Assembly: GCA_041394725.1 (NCBI GenBank)
Contig: JAWKHR010000023.1
Location: 38,502-102,501 of the forward strand
Length of the DNA: 64,000 bases
Source of the DNA: JAWKHR01 sp041394725
Lineage (GTDB): Bacteria; Acidobacteriota; Vicinamibacteria; Vicinamibacterales; SCN-69-37
Direction: 5' to 3'
Shown here: positions 56,827 to 64,000 of the stretch, in pieces
Numbering within the stretch: position 1 is the first letter of the stretch
How the letters are laid out: each line of letters starts with the position of its first letter
The notes under the pieces: generated by a model
Database searches by the model: none
Told to the model about the DNA's origin: nothing
What the model saw: only the letters and a program-made list of their open reading frames with translations
Position numbers and translations under genes: made by a program

Positions 56827-59080
56827 GTGACTCCCCGACTGAAGATTCTGCTCGCGCCATCTTTGTCGTCGGACACCTGCGCGCACTCCCGACGCTCCTC
56901 GAGGACGTCGACCTGGTCAGCTTGCGCAGGCGTCGGTCGTTCGACGTCGCGCCACCAGCCGCATCCGCCAGGGTATCCCGTTCATTGCGCTCGGCCGTGC
57001 CATGGCCGCGGCGTTGCGGTCGCGTCGTCCGGATGGACGCGCGACCGGATCGCGGCGACCGGCCTGGCCCTCCTCGGCGGCCGGCGCCCTCGCCCTGTTC
57101 GCGATGGCGACATTCTGGCGCGCGGTCCGGATTCCCGGACGCCCAGGCCGTGATGGCCGCTGTAGCCTTCGTCGCCGCTGTTCTGGATCGCGCGGATCGA
57201 CCGCTCAGCGACACGACCGGGCTGGCCGCGGCCGTCGGCGTTCTGGCGTGGCTCGTCGTGGCGTGGCGTCGTTGGTGGACGTCGGCCACTACGGCGGCGG
57301 GCTGGCCGGACACCCTGCGCGGTTGTCACCGGCCGCGGCGGCGGCGGGCCTGGCCATCGGCATCGATCGCGGGTCTTCGACCACCGCGCCGGTCAGCGGC
57401 GGCGATGGCCATCGACCTGGTGCGGCACCGCCGGTTCGCGAGGCGGTGTCGTTCGCCGGCGCCGGCGGTCGCGGGCGCGCTGGCGTGGTTCATGCCGCTG
57501 ATCGCGCTCAGCGGCGGACCGACCGCCACTGACGCGCTCGGCGTGGGAGGCGACGACTTCCACGCTGACGTGGACATGCTGGCGACGCATCCTCGCGCCG
57601 GCTCCTCGTGGCCGCCCTCGCGCGGACGTTCACCGAGCCCTGGCTCGCGCGCTGGCTCGGCGTGGCGGGTGAAGTCGTGGCGGCGATCGCCAGGCTCCTG
57701 CGAGCCTGGCGCGCGCAGGCCGCGACGCGGGCGTGCTGGTGGCGACCGGCGCCGCTCTCAGCCACCTGCTGTTCCACGAGACGGCGACGGTCCGCTACGC
57801 GCTGCCCTCGTCGTCCCGTGGTAACGCGCCACCAGTGCTGGGCCTCTCGCTGATCGGCGCGCGGGCCGCGGCCGTTGTCGCGACCGCGCTGGCGGTCGCG
57901 GCGTTCGCTCGCGCCGTCGCCGCTCAGATCAACGCGCGAGGGGTGCCGGTCGCGCGCGTGTTCCCGGTTCCTGGACGCCGCGCGCGTCGGGCTCGCAGGC
58001 CCGCACGGACATCGCCATGCATCACCAGGTCTGGTGGGCGTCCGGCAGTTCTTCGACTCGACCCGTCCGCGACCCTCAGGCCCCAGCCGTTTCCCGGCGA
58101 CCGCGAGTGGCCTGCGCGGCTGGTCAGGAGGCATAGCCGCGGCGGAGCGACGCGGCCGGTGTGGTTCCTCGCCGATGGCGCACCGGCGATCTCTGAGGCG
58201 TTCGGCCCGCGCGACCGGTGGTGGCCCGTGCGTCATGGAGGATGCCGCGCGCGGTGGCGGTGGCGACCGGCTGGACAGCCTGGACTGGTGGACGATCGGT
58301 CGTCCCGCTTGGATGCTCGGCCGCGGCTGGTGTCACGGGCCTCGCCCGGCGCTGACGGCCGCCGATGGCGCCAGGCTACCGGAGCCCGGCCGAGCGTGGC
58401 TGCGCGTGACGCGGGGCTGGCGCGCATCTGATTGGCGAAGCCGCTACCTGCGCGACGCCGCGGCATCCCCGCGCCCGCGCACCTCACCGTCTCGCTCGAC
58501 GGCGGTCGCCGACGCGTGGGACGTCGGGGCCGCGGCGCCGTGGTTCGTCCGCTGGATCGACCTGCCGGGCGTTCCGGCCGGGGACGAGGCCTACGCGGCG
58601 CTGCGCGTCGCCGTCGCATCGGCGGACGCCGGCCGGGCGGTGCCAGCTGACGGCCTGGTCGCGCTGGAACAGTTCGACGCCGCGCCGGCCGGGGCACTCA
58701 TGTGCGCGTTCGCGTCCGATACCGATACGAGCGCGGGGCGAACCCGTCCTGTGTGCGGTGGCGCTGGTCAGCACGCCACCTCGACGATCGAGATTCGCGA
58801 CTGGGGCAGAGACTGGCGGCGCCGCCATCGGCGGAGTCGCGCTGCGCTACTTCCAGGCGGCCCGCGACGGTCGTCGTGCGCGCCGGCGGCCATGAGGGTG
58901 GAGCCGGTTCCAGGCGTACTGGACTTCTTCGAGACCGGTCAGATTCCACCGACGCCACCTCGCGGCGCAGCCGGCGTGCGGCCGGTCGGTACCCGATCGG
59001 ACGTTCGTGCCAGCGGATCGCGGAGAGAGCCCGGACCCGGCGCCGAAGCCGTTGCGGCTGTTCGGGTCCTGTCGCGCGGC
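56827..59080 (+). pseudogene. Large membrane glycosyltransferase-like protein (GT39/DUF-type), heavily frameshifted
   Basis: Pieces in all three plus frames line up into one long hydrophobic protein: TPRLKILLA at 56827, HQPHPPGYPV, FPDAQAVMAAVAFVAA, PLSDTTGLAAAVGVLAWLVV, PAVAGALAWFMPLIALSGGP, GGDDFHADVDMLATHP, LFHETATVRYALP and VGLSLIGARAAAVVATALAV. A soluble C-terminal part follows, with AWDVGAAAPWFVRWIDLPGV and EQFDAAPAGALMCAFAS. The DxxxxxHQPHPPGYP loop is typical of membrane glycosyltransferases that use lipid-linked sugars. The 3' boundary is uncertain. Frame breaks every 50-150 bp prevent a reliable translation. Confidence 0.5.
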
Positions 59081-59089
59081 GGCCTGGTG

Positions 59090-59856
59090 GCGGCGCCGGC
59101 CCCCGTGCCGGCGCGGCGGCCAGCCCGCTCGCGTCGGCTTCGCGGGCCGGGCGAAATCGACGAGCCGATGGGCAGGTCGGTGACGCGCATGAGCGTGCTC
59201 GAGCGCAGGCCGGCGTCGAACGCCGCGTTGACCGGCCAGGGCGGCACGCGCAGATCCGCGTCGGACGCCTTCGCGGCCCGCCGGTGAGGCGGTCGAGGGA
59301 CGCGGACGGCGAGGGCCACCGGGAACGTCGCCATGTTCGTGAAGCTCATCCGGACGACCCGCGAACCCCGCGGCTTCCAGCCGGGTGCGAAGCCGGTCGG
59401 GCGTGTAGCGATCGTGCGTCAGGGTGGAGTGGGCGCCCCGGAGCACGTCGAGCGCCGCCGTTGGCCAGCAGCAGCCCGCCCGGGCGCAGCACGCGGAACA
59501 TCTCGCGGATGGCCGCCCGTTCGTCCTCGTCGTCGAGGCAGTAGAGGACGTCGAACGAGGTCACGACGTCCATCGAGGCGTCGGCCTGGAGCAACCGCGT
59601 GACCGAGGCTCGAACAGGCGACGGCCGGCGCGCGTCCCGCCGCGAGGCCGGCCGGGTCCAGTTCGACGCCCGCCCGCGGCGGGACCGATCGTGCGAGCCG
59701 GTCTCCAGGTTGCGGCCCGTGCCGGCGCCGCGGTCGAGATGCGGCGCCGATCCGCCAGGGCAGGGCCGCCTTCAGCCAGGTGCCGGCGTGGCGCCTGAGG
59801 CCCGGAACCAAGTGCCGGTCCTCGGCGCGCGCCGTCGCCTCGAGCATCTGCTGCAT
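59090..59856 (-). pseudogene. Class I SAM methyltransferase, frameshifted
   Basis: The minus strand starts MQQMLEATARAEDRH at 59856 and, across frames, gives GLRRHAGTWLKAAL, VGVELDPAGLAAGRA, the motif ASMDVVTSFDVLYCLDDEDE followed by AAIREMFRVLRPGGLLLAN (59594-59450), then HSTLTHDRYTPDRLRTRLEA and SFTNMATFPVALAVRV. These are a Methyltransf_11-type domain and its usual C-terminal continuation. Motif I (normally DxGxGTG) falls in a broken stretch near 59700. The stop position is uncertain. Confidence 0.55.
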
Positions 59857-60061
59857 GCCGGAGCGATTGTGACCGATAAGACTGGGCAGGCGAAGCGGGT
59901 GCACGAAGTCGGCGCGCGGATCGCGCCTGCGGGCCGTGAAGTTCGGTGTGAATCTGTGAAAATCGGGCCCGTTGACATTGACACGTACAGACGTGGTCGG
60001 TAAGCTCGCGCGACACGCTGACAAACTCGACGTCGGGGACGTCGCTGCTGGAAGAAGCCCG

Positions 60062-60638
60062 ATGACGAGAACTGCCGTTCGCGCGCTGTCACTGACCGTA
60101 GCGCGTGCCTCCTCGCCGGATCAGCAGCCTGCAGGAAGAAGGCGCCGAACCGCCACCGCCGCCGCCGCCACCGCCGGCTCCGGTGCGAGGCGCCGCCGCG
60201 CCGCCCGCGCCGGCGCCCGCGCCGACGCCGCCCCCGGTCGACACCGAGGAGACGCGCTTCACGCGGATGAGCCTGAGCGAGCTCAACGCCATGCAGCCGC
60301 TCGAGGACGTCTACTTCGCCTGCGACAAGTCGGACCTGAGCGACGCGGCCCGGCCCGCCCCTGCAGAAGGAACGCGGAGTGGATGAACGTGTCCGTTCCG
60401 CCGCAACACGGCCGTCACGATCGAGCCATCACCGACGAGCGAGTGCCAACGAGTACAACCTGGCGCTCGGCGAACGTCGCGCCGCTTCGGTGCGCGACTA
60501 CCTGACCAGCCTCGGCATCGCCGCCGCGCGCCTCAGCATCGTCAGCAAGGGCGAGGAGGAGCCGGTCTGTATGGAGGAAGACCGAAGCCTGCCTGCGGCG
60601 GGAACCGGCGCGGGCACTTCATCATCACCGCCAAGTAG
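60062..60638 (+). pseudogene. pal: Peptidoglycan-associated lipoprotein (Pal/OmpA-like), frameshifted
   Basis: Pal tethers the outer membrane to peptidoglycan. The start MTRTAVRALSLTV at 60062 begins a signal peptide, and a lipobox-like LAGSAAC can be read in another frame near 60115-60135. A Pro-rich linker (PEPPPPPPPP-type, 60140-60240) follows. The OmpA domain is split into DTEETRFTRMSLSELNAMQP, LEDVYFACDKSDLSDAARPA, then NEYNLALGERRAASVRDYLT and LGIAAARLSIVSKGEEEP, with the final HFIITAK before TAG 60636-60638. Three or more indels break it. Pal is usually important for envelope integrity in diderm bacteria, another hint that the indels are artefacts. Confidence 0.7.
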
Positions 60639-60723
60639 GACCGGCGTTACCCGGGCACGTTCCCGACGACTCGCGGCCGGCGCGTGCCTCGCACGCGCCG
60701 GCGCAGTTCATTCTCGCGCGCGA

Positions 60724-60780
60724 AACTTCGAAGTTTGAAGTTCAAACTTCAAACCTCGGCCGGCTGCGCCGGCATCCTCT
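60724..60780 (+). repeat. TTCGAAGTT composite double-hairpin repeat, copy 2
   Basis: Perfect 10-bp arms GTTTGAAGTT (60733-60742) and AACTTCAAAC (60745-60754) are followed by a GGCCGGCTGCGCCGGC hairpin and a CATCCTCTCTT tail, matching the arrangement at 2751-2810. The pyrF stop codon (60749-60751, minus strand) lies in the first hairpin, so this may also act as the pyrF terminator. Confidence 0.6.
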
Positions 60781-61516
60781 CTTGAGGACCCTGGGACCTC
60801 GAGGACCCTGAGCGCAGGTCCGTCAGAATCCGCTCCGCCGCCGCGCGGGGATCGTCGGCGGCGGTGATCGGGCGGCCGACGACCAGGTAGGAACTGCCCG
60901 CCTCGATCGCGCCGGCCGGCGTCATGGTCCGGCGCTGGTCGTCGGGGCCCGAGGCGGCGGCGCCGCCGCGGATGCCCGGGGTGACGATCACGAAGTCCCG
61001 GCCGCAGGCCTGGCGAATGGCCGCGGTTTCCTGCGGCGAGGCGACGACGCCGTCGAGGCCGGCCGCCTGCGTCATCCGCGCCAGGTGCAGGACCTGGTCG
61101 AGCGGCGACCGCTGGATGCCGGTGGCCTGCAGGGCCGCCGCGTCGAGGCTGGTCAGCACGGTCACGGCGATCACGAGCGGGCGCGGCCGGCCGGTGCGTC
61201 CGGCCGCGGCGTCGGCCGCCTCGCGCGCGGCCTCGAGCATCGCGCTGCCGCCGCTCGCGTGCACATTCAGCATCCACACGCCGAGGCCGGTGGCCGCGGC
61301 CACCGCGCCCGCGACCGTGTTCGGGATGTCGTGGAACTTCAGGTCGAGGAAGACCCGGTCTCCCCGTGAGGCCAGCGTCCGGACGATCTCGGGGCCGGCC
61401 GACGAGAACAGCTGGCTGCCGATCTTGAACCCGCCGACGGCGCCGCGCAGGCGGTCAGCCAGCGCGAGCGCCGCGGCCGCGTCCGCCAGGTCGAGCGCCA
61501 CCAGGATCGGGTTCAT
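60749..61516 (-). CDS. pyrF: Orotidine 5'-phosphate decarboxylase PyrF
   Basis: PyrF makes UMP from OMP. The 255-residue protein has LVALDLADAAAALALADRL, GGFKIGSQLF, the catalytic DLKFHDIPNTV motif, LNVHASGG, GLDGVVASPQE, VTPGIRGG and the phosphate-binding SYLVVGRPIT. The core ends around LTDLRSG; the last 20 or so residues (SSRSQGPQERMPAQPAEV) are encoded by the GGGTCC repeat and the TTCGAA-type hairpin element, so the natural stop has probably been lost or displaced. The start ATG at 61516 overlaps the pyrD stop by 4 bp. Confidence 0.96.
   Translation of the reverse strand: MNPILVALDLADAAAALALADRLRGAVGGFKIGSQLFSSAGPEIVRTLASRGDRVFLDLKFHDIPNTVAGAVAAATGLGVWMLNVHASGGSAMLEAAREAADAAAGRTGRPRPLVIAVTVLTSLDAAALQATGIQRSPLDQVLHLARMTQAAGLDGVVASPQETAAIRQACGRDFVIVTPGIRGGAAASGPDDQRRTMTPAGAIEAGSSYLVVGRPITAADDPRAAAERILTDLRSGSSRSQGPQERMPAQPAEV
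60784..60811 (-). repeat. GGACCCTGGGACC-type heptamer repeat at the 3' end of pyrF
   Basis: GAGGACCCTGGGACCTCGAG belongs to the GGGTCC family seen at 10883, 11571, 27115 and 34425. It is translated here as the penultimate part of pyrF. Confidence 0.55.
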
Positions 61517-62442
61517 GCCCGCGCCTGCCCCGGCAGCGCCACGGTGCCGACCAGGTCGGTCACCCGCGCGATGCCCTTGCGGTCGAGGTAGGCGTCGATG
61601 CCGCCGATGACCTTCGACCAGATGAACGGATCCACGAAGTTGGCCGTGCCGACCTGGACCGCCGACGCGCCCGCGATGATGAACTCGAGCGCGTCCTCCG
61701 GCGTGGCGATGCCGCCCATGCCGATGATCGGCAGGTCCACCGCCTGCCGGCACTCGTGGACCATCCGAATCGCGATCGGCCGGATGGCCGGCCCGCTCAG
61801 GCCGCCCATGACGTTCGAGAGCTTCGGCCGCCGCGTCTCGACGTCGATCGCCATCGCCAGAAAGGTGTTGACGAGCGACACCGCGTCGGCGCCCGCCTCG
61901 GCCGAGGCCCGCGCGAACGACGCGACGTCGGTCACGTTCGGCGTGAGCTTCGGGATGAGCGGCAGCGGGGTCGCCTTGCGGACCGCGCTCACCACGTCGT
62001 GCGTCCCGTGCAGGCTGCAGCCGAACTGGATCCCGCCTTCCTTGATGTTCGGGCACGAGATGTTCAGCTCGATGGCGTGCACGCCCTCGTGGTCGGAGAG
62101 CACCCGCGAGACCTCGCAGTACTCGTCGATCGTCGAGCCGCAGACGTTGACGATGACCGTCGCGCCCAGACGCCGCAGTTCCGGCAGCTTCTCGGCCACG
62201 AACCGGTGCACGCCGATGCCCTGCAGGCCGATGGCGTTCAGCATCCCGGCCGGCGTCTCGACGATGCGCGGCGGCGGGTGGCCCTCCCGCTCGGTCAGGA
62301 ACAGGCCCTTCACCGCCACGCCGCCGAGCGTCGCGAGGTCGATCGTCTCCGCGTACTCGACGCCGTAGCCGAAGCAGCCGGACGCGGCGATGACCGGGTT
62401 GGCGAGCGTCAGCCGGCCGATGGACACGCGCAGGTCGGCCAT
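61513..62442 (-). CDS. pyrD: Dihydroorotate dehydrogenase B (NAD+), catalytic subunit PyrD
   Basis: This is the class 1B flavoprotein that oxidises dihydroorotate with electrons passed to PyrK. The 309-residue protein has NPVIAASGCFGYGVEY, GGVAVKGLF, the catalytic Cys in ELNISCPNIKEGG, IPKLTPNVTDV, GLSGPAIRPIAIRMV and the FMN-binding GMGGIATPEDALEFI. It starts at ATG 62442 sharing ATGA with the pyrK stop and overlaps pyrF at its end, forming a tight pyrK-pyrD-pyrF operon. Confidence 0.97.
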   Translation of the reverse strand: MADLRVSIGRLTLANPVIAASGCFGYGVEYAETIDLATLGGVAVKGLFLTEREGHPPPRIVETPAGMLNAIGLQGIGVHRFVAEKLPELRRLGATVIVNVCGSTIDEYCEVSRVLSDHEGVHAIELNISCPNIKEGGIQFGCSLHGTHDVVSAVRKATPLPLIPKLTPNVTDVASFARASAEAGADAVSLVNTFLAMAIDVETRRPKLSNVMGGLSGPAIRPIAIRMVHECRQAVDLPIIGMGGIATPEDALEFIIAGASAVQVGTANFVDPFIWSKVIGGIDAYLDRKGIARVTDLVGTVALPGQARA

Positions 62443-63272
62443 CAGTGTCCTCCCGCCATCGCGTCCCAGACCACGCGGCTCGCGTCGAACACCGGGCCCT
62501 CGAGGCAGGAGCGGACGAGCGTGGTGCCCCCGCCGCGCCGGACGCGGACGACGCAGGAGTAGCAGCCGCCCATGCCGCAGCCCATGACGGGTTCGAGCGA
62601 CACGAACGTGGCCGCGCCGAACCGCGCGCCGAGGTCGGCCACCGCCCGCATCATCGGCGTCGGGCCGCAGGCGTACAGCGTGACCGGGCCGGCGTCGCCG
62701 GGCCGGTTCGCGAAGTCGCGCTCGAGCGGCCCGGTGATCCGCCCGGCCTCGCCGGCCGTGCCGTCCTCGGTCGTCAGCACGAGCCGCGCGCCGAGCGCCG
62801 TGAAGAACTCCTGGTAGTAGAGGTCGCGCGCGGACCGGCCGCCGTAGTAGAGCGTCATCGGCGTCCGCCGGGCCGCCAGCGCCTCGGCGACGGTGGCGAA
62901 CGGCGCGAGGCCCACGCCGCCGGCGATCATCCAGGCCTCGGCCGGCGGGTCCACCGGCACGAACGGCTGGCCGAGCGGACCGAGCACCTGGAGCCGCGAG
63001 CCGATCTCGGCGTCGTAGAGCAGGTTGGTGCCGGTGCCGACCCGCTTGTTGAGAATCGTCATCCCCGACGCCTGGCCGTCGGCCCCGCGCGTGATCTCGA
63101 AGATCGAGAACGGGCGCCGCAGCAGCGGATCGAGCCCGCGTGTGGGCTTGATCATCACGAACTGCCCGGGGGCCGCCGCCCGCGCGATCGCGGGGGCCTC
63201 GAGGGCGATGACGTTGTAGTCGGGGGAGAGCCGCGTGTTGGCCGTCACGCGCGCGGCCACGTCGGAGATCAT
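62442..63272 (-). CDS. pyrK: Dihydroorotate dehydrogenase B, electron-transfer subunit PyrK
   Basis: PyrK carries FAD and a 2Fe-2S cluster and transfers electrons from PyrD to NAD+. The 276-residue protein has the FAD motif RRPFSIFEI, the IAGGVGLAPF NAD-binding segment, TLYACGPTPMMRAV and a C-terminal cluster site with four Cys (MGCGMGGCYSCVVRV and the later RSC). I start at ATG 63272, 14 nt after the preceding stop; the longer ORF overlaps the serine hydrolase gene. No Shine-Dalgarno is evident. Confidence 0.95.
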   Translation of the reverse strand: MISDVAARVTANTRLSPDYNVIALEAPAIARAAAPGQFVMIKPTRGLDPLLRRPFSIFEITRGADGQASGMTILNKRVGTGTNLLYDAEIGSRLQVLGPLGQPFVPVDPPAEAWMIAGGVGLAPFATVAEALAARRTPMTLYYGGRSARDLYYQEFFTALGARLVLTTEDGTAGEAGRITGPLERDFANRPGDAGPVTLYACGPTPMMRAVADLGARFGAATFVSLEPVMGCGMGGCYSCVVRVRRGGGTTLVRSCLEGPVFDASRVVWDAMAGGH

Positions 63273-63286
63273 CTCGGCAAAGTCTA

Positions 63287-64000
63287 TTACAGGGCGAACG
63301 CCCGCGCGATGGCGACCGCGATGGACCGGGTGTCCGCGAACGCCGTGTTCGCGAGGACGGCCACGACCATCCCGCGATCGCGCCACGTCCAGAACGACGC
63401 CACCCGCCCGCCGCGCAGCGACCCGTCGTGGCCGGCCAGCACCGTGTCCGCGCCGGCCAGCTCGACGGTCTCGAGGTCCCAGCCGAGGCCGTAGCCCGTC
63501 GCCTCGCCCGACGCGAGCGTCTGCGAGGTCCGCAGGACTTCCGCCGTGTCCGGCCGCAGGAAGGTTCCGGCGTCGATCGCCATGCCGAACCGCACGAGGT
63601 CGGACGCCGTGGACAGGAAGGCCGCGGAGCCCGCGAAGCAGGAGGAGTCGATCTCGGTCGGCTCCTGCGGGCCGTAGCGCGGATCGGCGGCGAATCGCGG
63701 GAAGTAGAAGATCGCCTGCTCCGGGATCGCGCCCGGCGAGGCGTCGGCCTGCGTGCCCGTCATGCCGAGGGGGGCGAACACCTCCTCGCGCATGAAGGTG
63801 AAGAAGGGCTCGTCGCCCGCGTCCTCGACCGCCGCGCTCACCAGCCGCCAGCCGAACGTCGAGAACCGGAACGCGGTGCCGGGCTCGAAGCGCAGCGGGC
63901 GATCCGCGAAGCGCGGCAGCCCGTCGGCCGTCCGGCCGCAGTGCGGTGTGACCGGCTCCTCGTCGCCCTCGTCGGTCCCGAGGCCGGCGACGTGCGCCAT
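63287..64000 (-). CDS. Serine hydrolase (class C beta-lactamase-like), 5' end outside the window
   Basis: The visible 237 residues are the C-terminal two thirds of a beta-lactamase/D-aminopeptidase-like protein: a YxN-equivalent region FEPGTAFRFSTFGWRLVSAA, a PFFTFMREEVFAPLGMTGT segment, SAAFLSTASDLVRFGMAI, YGLGWDLE, and the HDGSLRGGRV motif in place of KTG. The catalytic S-x-x-K must lie beyond the right edge; the ATG at 64000 is internal. Such proteins (LACTB/EstB-like) hydrolyse esters or peptides in the envelope. It is upstream of and close to pyrK (14 nt). Confidence 0.85.
   Translation of the reverse strand: MAHVAGLGTDEGDEEPVTPHCGRTADGLPRFADRPLRFEPGTAFRFSTFGWRLVSAAVEDAGDEPFFTFMREEVFAPLGMTGTQADASPGAIPEQAIFYFPRFAADPRYGPQEPTEIDSSCFAGSAAFLSTASDLVRFGMAIDAGTFLRPDTAEVLRTSQTLASGEATGYGLGWDLETVELAGADTVLAGHDGSLRGGRVASFWTWRDRGMVVAVLANTAFADTRSIAVAIARAFAL

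Overview
The window is 64 kb of GC-rich (about 70% or more) bacterial chromosome, densely packed with short intergenic gaps and many 4-bp ATGA/GTGA stop-start overlaps. Gene content and order (yebC-ruvCAB, tilS-ftsH-folP-cdaA-cdaR-glmM-pdxJ, a small bacterial microcompartment locus, a MoxR/DUF58/VWA operon, a PadR regulator followed by membrane proteins) fit Acidobacteriota, most likely the Vicinamibacteria. That placement is inference from gene content; no rRNA lies in the window. There is no phage, integrase, CRISPR array or complete insertion sequence.

Layout. 1-7.7 kb: end of a membrane protein, a fused E1 alpha/beta 2-oxoacid dehydrogenase, a methyltransferase, yebC, the Holliday-junction genes ruvC-ruvA-ruvB, and fabH (frameshifted). 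7.7-12.7 kb: glycogen debranching enzyme glgX on the minus strand (damaged 5' end), a palindromic mobile repeat, a DUF4112 membrane protein, queA with a repeat insertion, and a conserved protein of unknown function. 12.7-21.3 kb: tRNA-Met(CAU), then tilS, ftsH, folP, the c-di-AMP module cdaA-cdaR, glmM and pdxJ. 21.4-25.6 kb: a TPR protein, a zinc-ribbon protein, then a microcompartment locus (class II aldolase, one BMC-H, three BMC-P and a small Cys/His protein with a candidate encapsulation helix), then nth. 25.6-31.2 kb: cyclophilin, DUF72, queE-queC, a histidine kinase and an AlaX-like editing protein. 31.3-42.5 kb: a Bat-like operon (VWA/GATase membrane protein, DUF4159, MoxR ATPase, DUF58, BatA-like, DUF4175-like coiled coil with a giant Gly-Gln-Gln repeat). 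42.8-45.9 kb: a PadR regulator with three tandem paralogous membrane proteins of unknown function. 45.8-52.1 kb (minus): an ABC transporter of the GldA/F/G type, DUF4340 and dacB. 52.4-54.8 kb: ArsR/SmtB sensor and heavy-metal P-type ATPase. 54.2-60.6 kb: a block in which every gene (ATPase 3' end, PilZ protein, LysW-like protein, larE, a membrane glycosyltransferase-like protein, a methyltransferase, pal) is broken by many small indels although its protein signal is conserved, which suggests poor base quality rather than true decay. 60.7-64 kb (minus): pyrK-pyrD-pyrF and a truncated serine hydrolase.

Two themes stand out. First, the intergenic DNA is colonised by several families of short repeats: GATTG/CAATC octamers, GGGTCC heptamers, GTGCCCA-type heptamers, a TTCGAAGTT double hairpin, and a roughly 115-bp palindrome starting GGGGTCAGGTC. 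Some have entered genes (inside queA, the 3' end of pyrF) or supply a start codon (DUF4112). Second, the microcompartment locus carries an undescribed candidate cargo or linker protein whose N-terminal helix resembles the C-terminal helix of the neighbouring aldolase. The PadR gene with three tandem paralogs is a second candidate unknown system.
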